64,000 nt of DNA from Trypanosoma brucei gambiense DAL972. Its lineage: Eukaryota; Euglenozoa; Kinetoplastea; Trypanosomatida; Trypanosomatidae. The stretch is taken from assembly GCF_000210295.1 (NCBI RefSeq), contig NC_026740.1, forward strand, positions 2,062,071-2,126,070. The letters run 5' to 3'. Of the stretch, positions 32,484-41,288 are shown piece after piece. The translations under genes and the position numbers were made by a program. A model generated the notes under the pieces. The model was not told the origin of the DNA. It did not search any database and saw only the letters and a program-made list of their open reading frames with translations. Each line of letters opens with the position of its first letter. Position 1 is the first letter of the stretch.

Positions 32484-34664
32484 TTATCGGTAGTCCCTGT
32501 AGTGATCAGGTTTGCGCCGCTTCGCTCCTACACCTCTTTCACCCCTTTGCCATGGCAGTCCTTTTTCTGCTGGTGGCTGCTGCTGCTGCTGCTGCTCATC
32601 CGACACTGCGATCGCGGACGCGTGCTGTATTTTGCTTCGTACCGTGCGCGAGAACCATTTATTTGAGCCTGTGTTGGAGGCATCAGTGCCGCTACTACCA
32701 TTAATAACAACGATATCGTTGGTGTTGTTATTATTATGGTTTTCACTGACGTTACCCCTACGTTGTTGCTTCACTGCTGAGCCAGTTGTACCGTTTCCTA
32801 CTGAAGTCCCACTAGCGTAGCGATGGCCGTTATTAACGCCGTTACCAACGGTGTCACAACTTACACCGGCGCCTCCAACACTACTGGTCACAGAGGTCTT
32901 TAAATCTTTCTTGAATGGATCCACACAGCTTTGCCCATTGGTGTGGTCGAAGTTGTGAGGGCGTGGCGCGGAAGAGGAAGAGCCATCAACAACGTATTGA
33001 CCTTTTGTAGTAACCAGCGAGCCTCCATCCATGCGGACGGAATTTCCAAATGACGAGAAGCCATTAGCTACGGTACCCGACGCCCCCACCATTGTCGCGC
33101 ATGCCGATGCCGCAGTAACAGAGCTTGAAGCTGCTGCGCCAGCTACGCTGTGGTCAGTGCCAAGTTCTCGACTGTTACGATTGGCAATGCCAAACTGCTG
33201 CTGCTGTTGTTGTTGTTGCTGACGGAAGTCTACCTTCTTGTCCACACAAGCCTCTCCACTCCTGTTGATCATCACTGGTGTGGTCATCTGGTACATTTGG
33301 CGACCGTATATGGTAGGCACCAATACAGCAGAACAGCCATAACCGTTAATCCCGTTGCTCTCCGAAAGGTAAAACTGGCGGCTCCTTTCTCGAATTCGGT
33401 TCAGGAAAATTCGATCGCTCTGTTCCATGCGCTGGGCCCGTCGTGCGAGGTTTGACTCGAGCCCACATTTCCAGGGACGGAGGTGTTCAGCCCAAAAGCG
33501 GGCCCCAAACTCCCGTAGCGCTACCTCGTTCTGTGCGCTAATGTCCACTCCAACGCAGTCATTGTTGCTGCTGACCTCCACTTCGGCAAGTTCCTTAACG
33601 AGCCGCCTCATGAGTCTCGCTAGCGTTTCATAGTCCTCGTCATCTATCCACAGATCCCACCCTAGCACTGAACAGAAGCGCAGCTCGAGTTTGTTCATCT
33701 CCGATAGTTTAATACCACCAAGAAAACTATAATACCTATTGTCGAAGAACCGATCTTCACGCATCTTAGCACTGAGCATAGCGCTGGTGATCATGAGGCG
33801 GTGCACGTTATAGTACGTAACGGGGTGGGAAATGGTAAAAGAATACTTGAGCAGCATAATGAGGCTTACCAGAAGCGTCTCCCCACTGAAGGAACCCCTC
33901 AACTTGAAGCGCTGGGTATAGGCAGCTATTGACGTCCCAGGAATCGAGGAGGAATGGAAATCTGTTGTGAGAAGCGGCTCCGATGAGTTTTCCTCGCATA
34001 AGCTCTCCAAGAAAAGCACGAGGCCCCTGCATACTGTGTCCAGTTCAATTGGAAGCGTCACAGCTCTCTTCTCTCCATCAGCATTATCATCCCCGTTGAC
34101 AACACCATTACTATCGTGGCCATCAGCAGGACGGCCATCACCATCTGGTGCAATAAACCCACTGCCTTTCGTCGTGTCACGTCCCCCCGCAACTTCGTTG
34201 TTTTCGTGGGCACACTTTTGCCCCAGTTCATCTCGTGCTTCCTCCTCTTGCCCACACGAAGGAGATAATCCGTTCACTGCACCCCTCTCATCCACAGCAC
34301 CACTAGCGGCACTTGTGTCGCTGTTGTTGTTGTTTTTAACCCCTTTGTTGCACACCACTTCGGTGTTATTACGATTGTCGTCGCTACTACCTATAAGGGC
34401 TACGTGCCTACCTTTATCATCATTACCATTGCTCGTGCAGCTACTACAATTTGAATTAATGTGGGCGACTGTTGTGACATCGTGACCAGTTCCTGTCCTT
34501 GCTCGTTTTACCTTTTTATGCATTTCATGATTACGATGGTAATCACATGCATCGTCCTCGCCGTCGTTATCATTGATATTGTCCAGCATGTCGGTGTGTA
34601 TGTTGTCTCGCTGTGGCGAAAGGGGCTTCCACGAATTAGAAACACCACAGGCGTGTGGATTCAT
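32484..34664 (-). CDS. PHO80-like (P/U-type) cyclin with long disordered flanks
   Basis: It is a regulatory partner of cyclin-dependent (cdc2-related) kinases. It has 726 residues from ATG 34664. The cyclin box is at about 205-345: PIELDTVCRGLVLFLESLCE; SIAAYTQRFKLRGSFSGETL; LIMLLKYSF; YYNVHRLMITSAMLSAKMRE; then FFDNRYYSFLGGIKLSEMNK and LELRFCSVLGWDLWI, all typical of the PHO80 cyclin family found repeatedly in trypanosomes. Residues 1-200 are Asp/Asn-rich and disordered. The C-terminus is Ser/Asn/Gln-rich with two poly-Gln tracts (about 480-490 and near 700). Most PHO80-like cyclins are far shorter, so the flanks are unusual. It is one of the T. brucei CYC series, but I cannot name the number with confidence. 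A candidate splice acceptor lies at 34789-34790. Confidence 0.9.
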   Translation of the reverse strand: MNPHACGVSNSWKPLSPQRDNIHTDMLDNINDNDGEDDACDYHRNHEMHKKVKRARTGTGHDVTTVAHINSNCSSCTSNGNDDKGRHVALIGSSDDNRNNTEVVCNKGVKNNNNSDTSAASGAVDERGAVNGLSPSCGQEEEARDELGQKCAHENNEVAGGRDTTKGSGFIAPDGDGRPADGHDSNGVVNGDDNADGEKRAVTLPIELDTVCRGLVLFLESLCEENSSEPLLTTDFHSSSIPGTSIAAYTQRFKLRGSFSGETLLVSLIMLLKYSFTISHPVTYYNVHRLMITSAMLSAKMREDRFFDNRYYSFLGGIKLSEMNKLELRFCSVLGWDLWIDDEDYETLARLMRRLVKELAEVEVSSNNDCVGVDISAQNEVALREFGARFWAEHLRPWKCGLESNLARRAQRMEQSDRIFLNRIRERSRQFYLSESNGINGYGCSAVLVPTIYGRQMYQMTTPVMINRSGEACVDKKVDFRQQQQQQQQQFGIANRNSRELGTDHSVAGAAASSSVTAASACATMVGASGTVANGFSSFGNSVRMDGGSLVTTKGQYVVDGSSSSAPRPHNFDHTNGQSCVDPFKKDLKTSVTSSVGGAGVSCDTVGNGVNNGHRYASGTSVGNGTTGSAVKQQRRGNVSENHNNNNTNDIVVINGSSGTDASNTGSNKWFSRTVRSKIQHASAIAVSDEQQQQQQPPAEKGLPWQRGERGVGAKRRKPDHYRDYR

Positions 34665-34788
34665 ACCGGCGGCAGCGCTGACAGCGTCCTAAGCGGGAAT
34701 GTCGCAACAGGCTGAACAGAAAACACTAGTTTGCGTAAGCCCGTCCACTCGGTCCCCTTCTCTTTTTTTTTTTTTAAAAATTTTTATC

Positions 34789-34790
34789 CT
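34789..34790 (-). promoter_or_regulatory. Predicted spliced-leader acceptor AG for cyclin
   Basis: The pyrimidine tract TTCTCTTTTT is immediately followed by AG on the coding strand, 124 bases before the ATG. This is inference only. Confidence 0.4.
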
Positions 34791-35346
34791 AAAAAGAGAA
34801 TAATTCCTACTATCTTCTCCCCCTTACCTATCACAGCGTCTCCTGAGTCAGGGCCTCTACCGTGTCTTACTTTATTACAAACTCAACTTATTCACCTACA
34901 ACCCAAATGACACTACCACCGCAACTTTCCTTTATTTTTCAAAAGCTTTCCTTATTTATAATATTTGCTACCGTGTTCACTAGTTACTACGCTCCCGCGC
35001 TTGAGCGACTGCAAGTCCTGCGTATCCCGATCACCCCTTAAGCGAGTGCTAGAGAAGGAACCGAGGAAAATAAATATTTGTGTATTTGTACACACACAAG
35101 TGCAGACGGACGTAAGGACAAGACCGGATATGTTGGCGTGTAGTGGCAAAAAAAATAAATAAATGAAAATAATGAAACCCACCCGTCCCATCTTGTTACG
35201 GCCGGAGTGGACGTTACCCTTGTGACAGTGACGCGCGCAACAAATGGAAACACAAACCGTGCTGCACTATGAAGAGAAGAGGAAGCATACCGCGATCCGT
35301 CCCCCCTTTTCCCAATGGGGAAAAGGTGTGAGAATTGAGTGGATGG

Positions 35347-35350
35347 AAAA
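35347..35350 (-). terminator. Pol III terminator of tRNA-Ala
   Basis: T4 on the minus strand begins two bases after the tRNA 3' end, a minimal RNA polymerase III terminator. Confidence 0.7.
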
Positions 35351-35352
35351 CG

Positions 35353-35424
35353 TGGACGAGTAGGGGATCAAACCCTAGGCCTTCCGTATGCGAAACGGAT
35401 GCTCTACCACTGAGCTACACGCCC
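35353..35424 (-). tRNA. tRNA-Ala (anticodon CGC)
   Basis: It has 72 nucleotides with all cloverleaf arms. The D-arm GCTC/GAGC contains a perfect A-box (TAGCTCAGTGG). The anticodon stem TCCGT/ACGGA encloses loop TTCGCAT with anticodon CGC, reading alanine codon GCG. The T-arm TAGGG/CCCTA contains B-box GGTTTGATCCC. The acceptor stem pairs GGGCGTG with CTCGTCC and includes G3:U70, the alanine identity element; positions 6:67 form a T-T mismatch. The discriminator base is A73 and CCA is not encoded, as expected for a eukaryote. No intron is present. It is a solitary tRNA gene inside a Pol II polycistron, on the same strand as its neighbours and 268 bases from the edge of the duplicated block. 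Confidence 0.95.
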
Positions 35425-35692
35425 CGTAGTGCAATCGGTGCGCTGCATTCATTTACCGTCGCGTGGCTACAAGCCATAACCGCCACAAGCCACAACATAA
35501 AGTGCGGGGGAGACACAACCGATGCTATCCATCATTACCACCTCCATTCCTTCCCCACCCATCTTGGTTTTGCACACGTGGCTTCTACGGAAGGCTTTTC
35601 AACCACATATACGGCTGCATTTGCATCGAAAGCATGCGTTGTTGGGTACCAGGCAGCTGCGTATTATCCAGTTAGTAATGCAATTTCACAAA

Positions 35693-36022
35693 CTCCCACG
35701 GAACAAGAAGACAACAAGGTATTCGCGCCGGTCCTGTAATGTGTCTCCACTGCTCAAATGGCGTCTCACACATGACCCAGTGCAATCGTGTGCACATGAA
35801 CAACTGGTGTCAATCAGATACTCAGAAGGAAAAATCAAGAGGCCCCGCTTCAGAGGTTGGTAAATAATATTTTTCATAAGGATGTCTCGCAACTCTCGAA
35901 CTGTGTGGCGCGGCTGCGGCGTAGAGGAACAGTCATGCATGCAGGACAATCAGCTACGGGAATGAATACCTCCTCTACGGGTGCTGGCAAGCATCTTACT
36001 GATGGGACAAACATGCGTAGAA
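35693..36022. repeat. Copy of kinesin 3' end (from 14277-14606)
   Basis: It is identical by eye to 14277-14606. Left of 35693 the sequence is unique; right of 36022 it switches to the sequence of 9915 onward. Confidence 0.95.
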
Positions 36023-36062
36023 CACATTCAGCTACCATCCTTTTGAGGTAAGCAAGCGACAC
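35874..36062 (-). pseudogene. Chimeric remnant: 5' end of the 1257-residue gene fused to kinesin 3' end
   Basis: On the coding strand the first 40 bases (36062-36023) are the start of the 1257-residue gene and the remaining 149 bases (36022-35874) are the kinesin C-terminal codons and stop. The join is in frame (KRMVAEC then VLRMFVPSV). The original start ATG is changed to GTG at 36062-36060. The next ATG, at 36041, would give a 55-residue chimera. The leader and its candidate splice site (about 36194-36195) are preserved, so a transcript is possible. Most simply this is the by-product of a tandem-duplication junction. Confidence 0.85.
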
Positions 36063-38430
36063 ACAAGGAAACTTTACCCGTGAGTTTGTAGTGATCCACT
36101 GCACTGTTGGTGCCCTATTTTTGACTCTTCTTTGTTTTGTGGTCCCCTCTATCGTGGACACACCTTGCTTTCCACTCAACAACTACGGTGTATCTACCGC
36201 AGTGGCGGCGCAGCACACATCAACCAAAGAATCAGAGAGAAGAGAATGTGTGACAGTAGTGAATGTGGAATGAAGGGAAGTTTGACAACAACAACAGTGA
36301 AATATTACACATGTAAAACAATTTGCGAGTAGCCCTGTTGTGGAAAGAAAAGAGGGTACACCGCCCCACACAACACGATATGTCAGCACGCAGTGCAACG
36401 GGGAGGGGAATCCGAATAGCACTACAACGGAAGCACATCACGTGCAATGACAAATATCATCCTTGATGAAACAGGTGACGGCAATATCTCCTCACTTTTC
36501 CATAGGAGTACTGTCTCGTTTACTCATCTTCCACTTGCTCACTTCGATATTAAGATGTGTGAGAAAACCAACCCAACCCAAGGGCAGCATTTCAGTCTCC
36601 TTCACAATGACTGTCCATCCCACAACGCGCCGCTTTTCCATCCCGAAGTCCGGAAGATCGCCGTTACTTCGTAGTGCTTATTGTGTCAACTCCTCACCAC
36701 CGCAACAGATAATGTGTAAAACGATGCCAAGGAAGAACCAACAGAGGTGTAGCGAAGTAAATTGACACACCCAAGCACAAACATATAGCAATTAGGATCA
36801 GCTGACGGTATGGCAAACCAAGGGACCATGGCTGCCACCAACACACTTCAACTCGTTACCAACCGTGACGACTCTTAGCGGACTCGAGCACCACGACAGG
36901 CGTACGCACTGTGTGGATCTTCGGCGGTATCGGCATGTGGTCGCAGACAATCTCCTTGCAGTCAGTGAGTGTGCATGGGACACCGATTATATCATCCAAG
37001 CGTATTGAGCCACACCGTTCCAGCAGTAACTTCCCAATGGCCTTTTGGGACGCCAGCTTCTTGAGGCCCTCCGCTGCAATAGGGATGGCGCAGAGTCTCA
37101 GAACGCAAGACCGGATGGCACTTTTGTCGGCACTGATTTTTTCGAGTAACTCGCAGTCACTCAAACTCAACTCCTCGAGAGTCTTTATGGCAAATACAGG
37201 ATCAACGTGTGTCAAGTGCTTGGCGTTTCTCACACATAGTGACCGCAGTGCTTCACACCGCGAGAGGTCTTCAATTTCCTTATTCCCCACGAAGGGACCC
37301 TCGAGTATCAACTTGCTGAGCTCCGGCAGCGAGGCGATGGCAGCAAATTCGGAGACGCTGCGCAGCCCACAAATATACAATTCCCTCAGTTTCTTCGGCG
37401 ATGCCAACTTCGATACGTTCAGCTCCCCACCACAGTACCAGAGTTGAAGGCACGTGAGATTCGTGGCCGACTCACAAATGGTTTCCAATGTGGTGGTGGA
37501 AGCAGACCCGCTACACAACCCGAGGGTCTCCAATGGAGATCTCCGCCCGGGGAACACCACCTCGGGTGAGTCATCCAAAAACAGCCTGCGTAGATTCCGC
37601 AGGGATGCGATGTCCTTAGAAGTCTTTTTACTGAGTGTCGAGCAGAATCGCAGGTCGACTTCGCTCAGGGATGTGCTGTACAGCTTTCCCACACATTCAT
37701 CAGTCACCGCAGTAGCCCGCAATAGGAGCTTCTCCAGCGGTGGCGCACAGTCCACAGGGCCAACAATTCTTGCACGACTGCATAGGCTGAGGTCCAACAC
37801 CTTCAGCGACCTCAGGTTGGTCAATGGGCTTATGTCAACAATTTCCTTGTTCCCGCTGAGGATCACCTCCTCGAGCGTAGTGAATGCTGATAGTGCCTTC
37901 ACATCGGCATCCGTTACACTGCTATTCGTCAGGCGCAACACACGAAGTAACGGCAGCTCGGTTCCCCACTCGAACGTAGAACGAACACCCACATTGTCAA
38001 GACATAACTCCACCAATTTCTTGCAGTTTTTCAGTGAGATCTTGCTATGCACCGCCGAGCAATCCCCAAGCCGCAGCACCTTTAACGACACACAATCATG
38101 AAAATACTCGACAAGTCCATTGCCAACGATAAGGGAGGTTCCGGTAATAACCAATCGTCTGAGAATTGGCCACGTCAGTGTGTCAGTGAAGGCATTCATG
38201 TTGGGACAGTTCTCAATGGTGATGCTATCGAGAAACAGGGCATTCCCTAAGAATTTGGCATCCTGTAACATCGAGATATTCTTCATTACAATCTCACGCA
38301 GTTTCTCAAGGGACTCCACACCTTTCTCCCATTCGTTATCCAGCCGTGTACCATGCAGGATAAGCGTTTGGAGGCACGGGAATTTACCGATACACGACAT
38401 GTTGGCTACAGCACCCGGCCCGATTTCCAA
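36023..38430. repeat. Second copy of duplicated LRR segment
   Basis: It matches 9915-12306 (offset 26108 until about 11955). Differences noted include two substitutions in the spacer and three in the LRR coding part before the poor-quality zone of copy 1. Confidence 0.92.
36063..36855. other. Spacer, duplicate of 9955-10747
   Basis: It is the same sequence as 9955-10747 with only two or three substitutions. It acts as the 3'UTR of LRR copy 2 and the leader of the chimeric remnant. No gene is visible. Confidence 0.75.
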
Positions 38431-38793
38431 CAGGTATAACCCTTGATTGCTGAGTAACTCGAGGTCCAGGCGTCCACAATACCGTCGGAGGCGCAATTCT
38501 CCCACATCGCCCTTTAGTGATGAGAGTTCTTTCAGATTAAACCCCGGGTCGTCGACAACAATCACGTCTGCGGGGTCATCACATTCAAGTGGTGCGTTCT
38601 TATCGCAGTTTATAACTGCCTTCCACGTGACTGGTCGTCTCCGATATTCATCATACTCTTCCCGCAGCTTTTCGTGTTCCGCTGCCACCATATGGACATG
38701 ATTGCGCAGTTCTGCGACCTCCTTCCGCAGCTTCTCCACATCTTCATTGGTTACCATTTGTTCCCCACCTTCAGAGCCGAGTCGCTTCACCAT
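36856..38793 (-). CDS. Leucine-rich repeat protein, complete copy 2, 645 aa
   Basis: The frame is open to 39087, but I place the start at ATG 38793: the coding strand just upstream has a 70-base pyrimidine-rich tract with its first AG at 38811-38812, and upstream in-frame sequence differs between copies. Residues about 14-52 form a charged coiled coil (EDVEKLRKEVAELRNHV). From about 95 to 610 there are some twenty LRRs of 22-25 residues (LRVLRLTNSSVTDADVKAL; LKVLDLSLCSRARIVG), of the Cys-containing kind seen in trypanosome LRRP and ESAG8 proteins. No RING finger, signal peptide or membrane span is visible. The C-terminus is basic. Its function is unknown; protein binding is likely. Copies 1 and 3 in this window are nearly identical. 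Confidence 0.88.
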   Translation of the reverse strand: MVKRLGSEGGEQMVTNEDVEKLRKEVAELRNHVHMVAAEHEKLREEYDEYRRRPVTWKAVINCDKNAPLECDDPADVIVVDDPGFNLKELSSLKGDVGELRLRRYCGRLDLELLSNQGLYLLEIGPGAVANMSCIGKFPCLQTLILHGTRLDNEWEKGVESLEKLREIVMKNISMLQDAKFLGNALFLDSITIENCPNMNAFTDTLTWPILRRLVITGTSLIVGNGLVEYFHDCVSLKVLRLGDCSAVHSKISLKNCKKLVELCLDNVGVRSTFEWGTELPLLRVLRLTNSSVTDADVKALSAFTTLEEVILSGNKEIVDISPLTNLRSLKVLDLSLCSRARIVGPVDCAPPLEKLLLRATAVTDECVGKLYSTSLSEVDLRFCSTLSKKTSKDIASLRNLRRLFLDDSPEVVFPGRRSPLETLGLCSGSASTTTLETICESATNLTCLQLWYCGGELNVSKLASPKKLRELYICGLRSVSEFAAIASLPELSKLILEGPFVGNKEIEDLSRCEALRSLCVRNAKHLTHVDPVFAIKTLEELSLSDCELLEKISADKSAIRSCVLRLCAIPIAAEGLKKLASQKAIGKLLLERCGSIRLDDIIGVPCTLTDCKEIVCDHMPIPPKIHTVRTPVVVLESAKSRHGW

Positions 38794-38810
38794 CGCGCCT
38801 CCCCCTTTGC

Positions 38811-38812
38811 CT
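38811..38812 (-). promoter_or_regulatory. Predicted spliced-leader acceptor AG, LRR copy 2
   Basis: Reading the coding strand from about 38893, pyrimidine-rich sequence (CAACCCTTCCTTTC to CTCTTTCCCTCACC) contains no AG until 38812-38811, 17 bases before the ATG. The same arrangement exists in copy 3 at 41306-41307. It decides the start codon. Confidence 0.65.
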
Positions 38813-39964
38813 TTTGTATTTTTGGTGAGGGAAAGAGTGTGGATTGTGTAAAAAGGTGGAAAGGACGATTTGAGTGACGTAAGAAAGGAAGGGTTGCGGA
38901 AGAAGTGGAGCTGCACACCCAGCGACTTTGGACAATACAAACGGGTGTAACACTGTGCTGACAAGGCATGATTATGCGTCTCATTTCTCAAGTCTACAAG
39001 GTGGTTGCTGGTGATGGCATGGTGTCTATGCGACTGGTCGATTCGTATTCGTTGAGCCATACGCTGACCCATAGATATATAGTTCATTTTCGGTACTTTA
39101 CCCCGTGGACCAGTGCAGGAGGTTACGCACGCGGCGGATAGTGAGATGATTCGTTCTTAGTCAATAATATGCGAAGGAGAGGGGCAAGATAGGATGGGCT
39201 GACAGAAGACAGTTTGGGGTGCGTCACTCAGCAGGTTGGGGATACCTTACTTCACCCTTTACGGTGTCAGTGTTGATGGCTGAACGCCGTTCTGCCTGCC
39301 TCTTCTCCTTTTTCTTTTCTCATATCTTTTAGCTTCTGGGGTCTAAGCTGCCATGCACTTCCGACTTCTGAACTGCCCATCCACCCATTTTCCCCGCCCC
39401 ATCCCTTTAACTCGTTTTATACGTCGGCAAGACATGCTAATGATGAGCACGGCTTATTTCGTTACTCATTTTTGTGCGCTCACTTGTGCGCCACCTCCTG
39501 GCGGGTGACCACGCATGAGTGAATTGTACGTTTCCTTTCAGTTCCAGTGGAGGTAATATCTTAATGAAAGGGAAGGAGGAGACCGAGAGGGTAAGAGAAC
39601 GTAAAACATTGGTGAGGTTTGTTCAGGACGTAAGGAATTGGTAAGGCAAACAGAGAAAAGAAATAGAGATGACGCTGACATCATTAGGAGTAGCTTAGAA
39701 GCTCACGTGCCACCTAATGAGCTTTCCATTTCCCTTCTAAACAGTTTATCTTTTACGAAGCGGGGCGTGATCTACGAGGAAGGCATTGGCATACGATGTT
39801 CCTTTCCTCTTTTCCCCTCCTTTCAAATGCATAAATAATGCCAACGAGCAAAAAGGATTGACTGGGGGGAGGGGGGAGGGAGGGAAGGGGGAACAACAAA
39901 AGACCGCTATGGATTAGCCAATAGCGGTGCCCTGAAGGCAATGTTGGGAATTGATGTCATTTCC

Positions 39965-40102
39965 TTTCATTTGTGTATAATTCCCATACATTACTGTCAA
40001 TATGTTGGTTTTACCATCGACTGTTCTCTTTCCTTAACGGGCACAATCTATTCCATTTCACTCCTTTTCATAACCACTCCCTGCCGCTTCCTTTCACATT
40101 AT
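39965..40102. repeat. Gap-flanking repeat, identical to 12407-12544
   Basis: 138 bases end abruptly at gap 2; the true continuation is probably 12545 onward. Confidence 0.95.
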
Positions 40103-40202
40103 NNNNNNNNNNNNNNNNNNNNNNNNNNNNNNNNNNNNNNNNNNNNNNNNNNNNNNNNNNNNNNNNNNNNNNNNNNNNNNNNNNNNNNNNNNNNNNNNNN
40201 NN
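40103..40202. other. Assembly gap (100 N)
   Basis: It is exactly 100 N. If the block is a tandem array, the hidden sequence should be about 3.7 kb: 12545-14606, then 9915 to about 11598. It would include another chimeric remnant and the LRR C-terminal half. Confidence 0.95.
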
Positions 40203-41288
40203 ACCGCAGTACCCGCATAGGAGCTTCTCCAGCGGTGGCGCACAGTCCACAGGGCCAACAATTCTTGCACGACTGCATAGGCTGAGGTCCAACACCTTCA
40301 GCGACCTCAGGTTGGTCAATGGGCTTATGTCAACAATTTCCTTGTTCCCGCTGAGGATCACCTCCTCGAGCGTAGTGAATGCTGATAGTGCCTTCACATC
40401 GGCATCCGTTACACTGCTATTCGTCAGGCGCAACACACGAAGTAACGGCAGCTCGGTTCCCCACTCGAACGTAGAACGAACACCCACATTGTCAAGACAT
40501 AACTCCACCAATTTCTTGCAGTTTTTCAGTGAGATCTTGCTATGCACCGCCGAGCAATCCCCAAGCCGCAGCACCTTTAACGACACACAATCATGAAAAT
40601 ACTCGACAAGTCCATTGCCAACGATAAGGGAGGTTCCGGTAATAACCAATCGTCTGAGAATTGGCCACGTCAGTGTGTCAGTGAAGGCATTCATGTTGGG
40701 ACAGTTCTCAATGGTGATGCTATCGAGAAACAGGGCATTCCCTAAGAATTTGGCATCCTGTAACATCGAGATATTCTTCATTACAATCTCACGCAGTTTC
40801 TCAAGGGACTCCACACCTTTCTCCCATTCGTTATCCAGCCGTGTACCATGCAGGATAAGCGTTTGGAGGCACGGGAATTTACCGATACACGACATGTTGG
40901 CTACAGCACCCGGCCCGATTTCCAACAGGTATAACCCTTGATTGCTGAGTAACTCGAGGTCCAGGCGTCCACAATACCGTCGGAGGCGCAATTCTCCCAC
41001 ATCGCCCTTTAGTGATGAGAGTTCTTTCAGATTAAACCCCGGGTCGTCGACAACAATCACGTCTGCGGGGTCATCACATTCAAGTGGTGCGTTCTTATCG
41101 CAGTTTATAACTGCCTTCCACGTGACTGGTCGTCTCCGATATTCATCATACTCTTCCCGCAGCTTTTCGTGTTCCGCTGCCACCATATGGACATGATTGC
41201 GCAGTTCTGCGACCTCCTTCCGCAGCTTCTCCACATCTTCATTGGTTACCATTTGTTCCTCACCTTCAGAGCGGCTTCGCTTCGCCAT
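40203..41288 (-). CDS. Leucine-rich repeat protein, copy 3, 3' part lost in gap
   Basis: The start is ATG 41288 by analogy with copy 2 (splice AG at 41306-41307, 17 bases upstream). The first codons differ from copy 2 (MAKRSRSEGEEQ against MVKRLGSEGGEQ) while the rest is nearly identical, including the coiled coil and LRRs. The last 25 bases before the gap carry two single-base deletions relative to copy 2 and shift the frame; this looks like read-end error. The C-terminal half lies in the gap. Upstream identity to copy 2 stops at 41455-41456. Confidence 0.8.

Larger units (their letters stand above)
34665..35352. other. Intergenic spacer left of tRNA
   Basis: It contains the 5' leader of the cyclin. 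On the coding strand TTCTCTTTTTAG ends at 34789-34790, a plausible spliced-leader acceptor 124 bases upstream of the cyclin ATG. A T14/A5/T5 block follows. No gene is seen. Confidence 0.55.
38794..40102. other. Upstream spacer of LRR copy 2
   Basis: It contains the splice signal, then unique sequence in this window, a G-rich run near 39866-39890, and ends in the 138-base block shared with 12407-12544. No supported gene is visible. It probably represents what is missing from gap 1. Confidence 0.65.

Noticed and set aside
38794..39087. N-terminal extension of LRR copy 2 by 98 codons
   Set aside because: It lies upstream of a strong splice-acceptor signal, differs from the upstream sequence of copy 3, and its first half is unrelated to LRR sequence.
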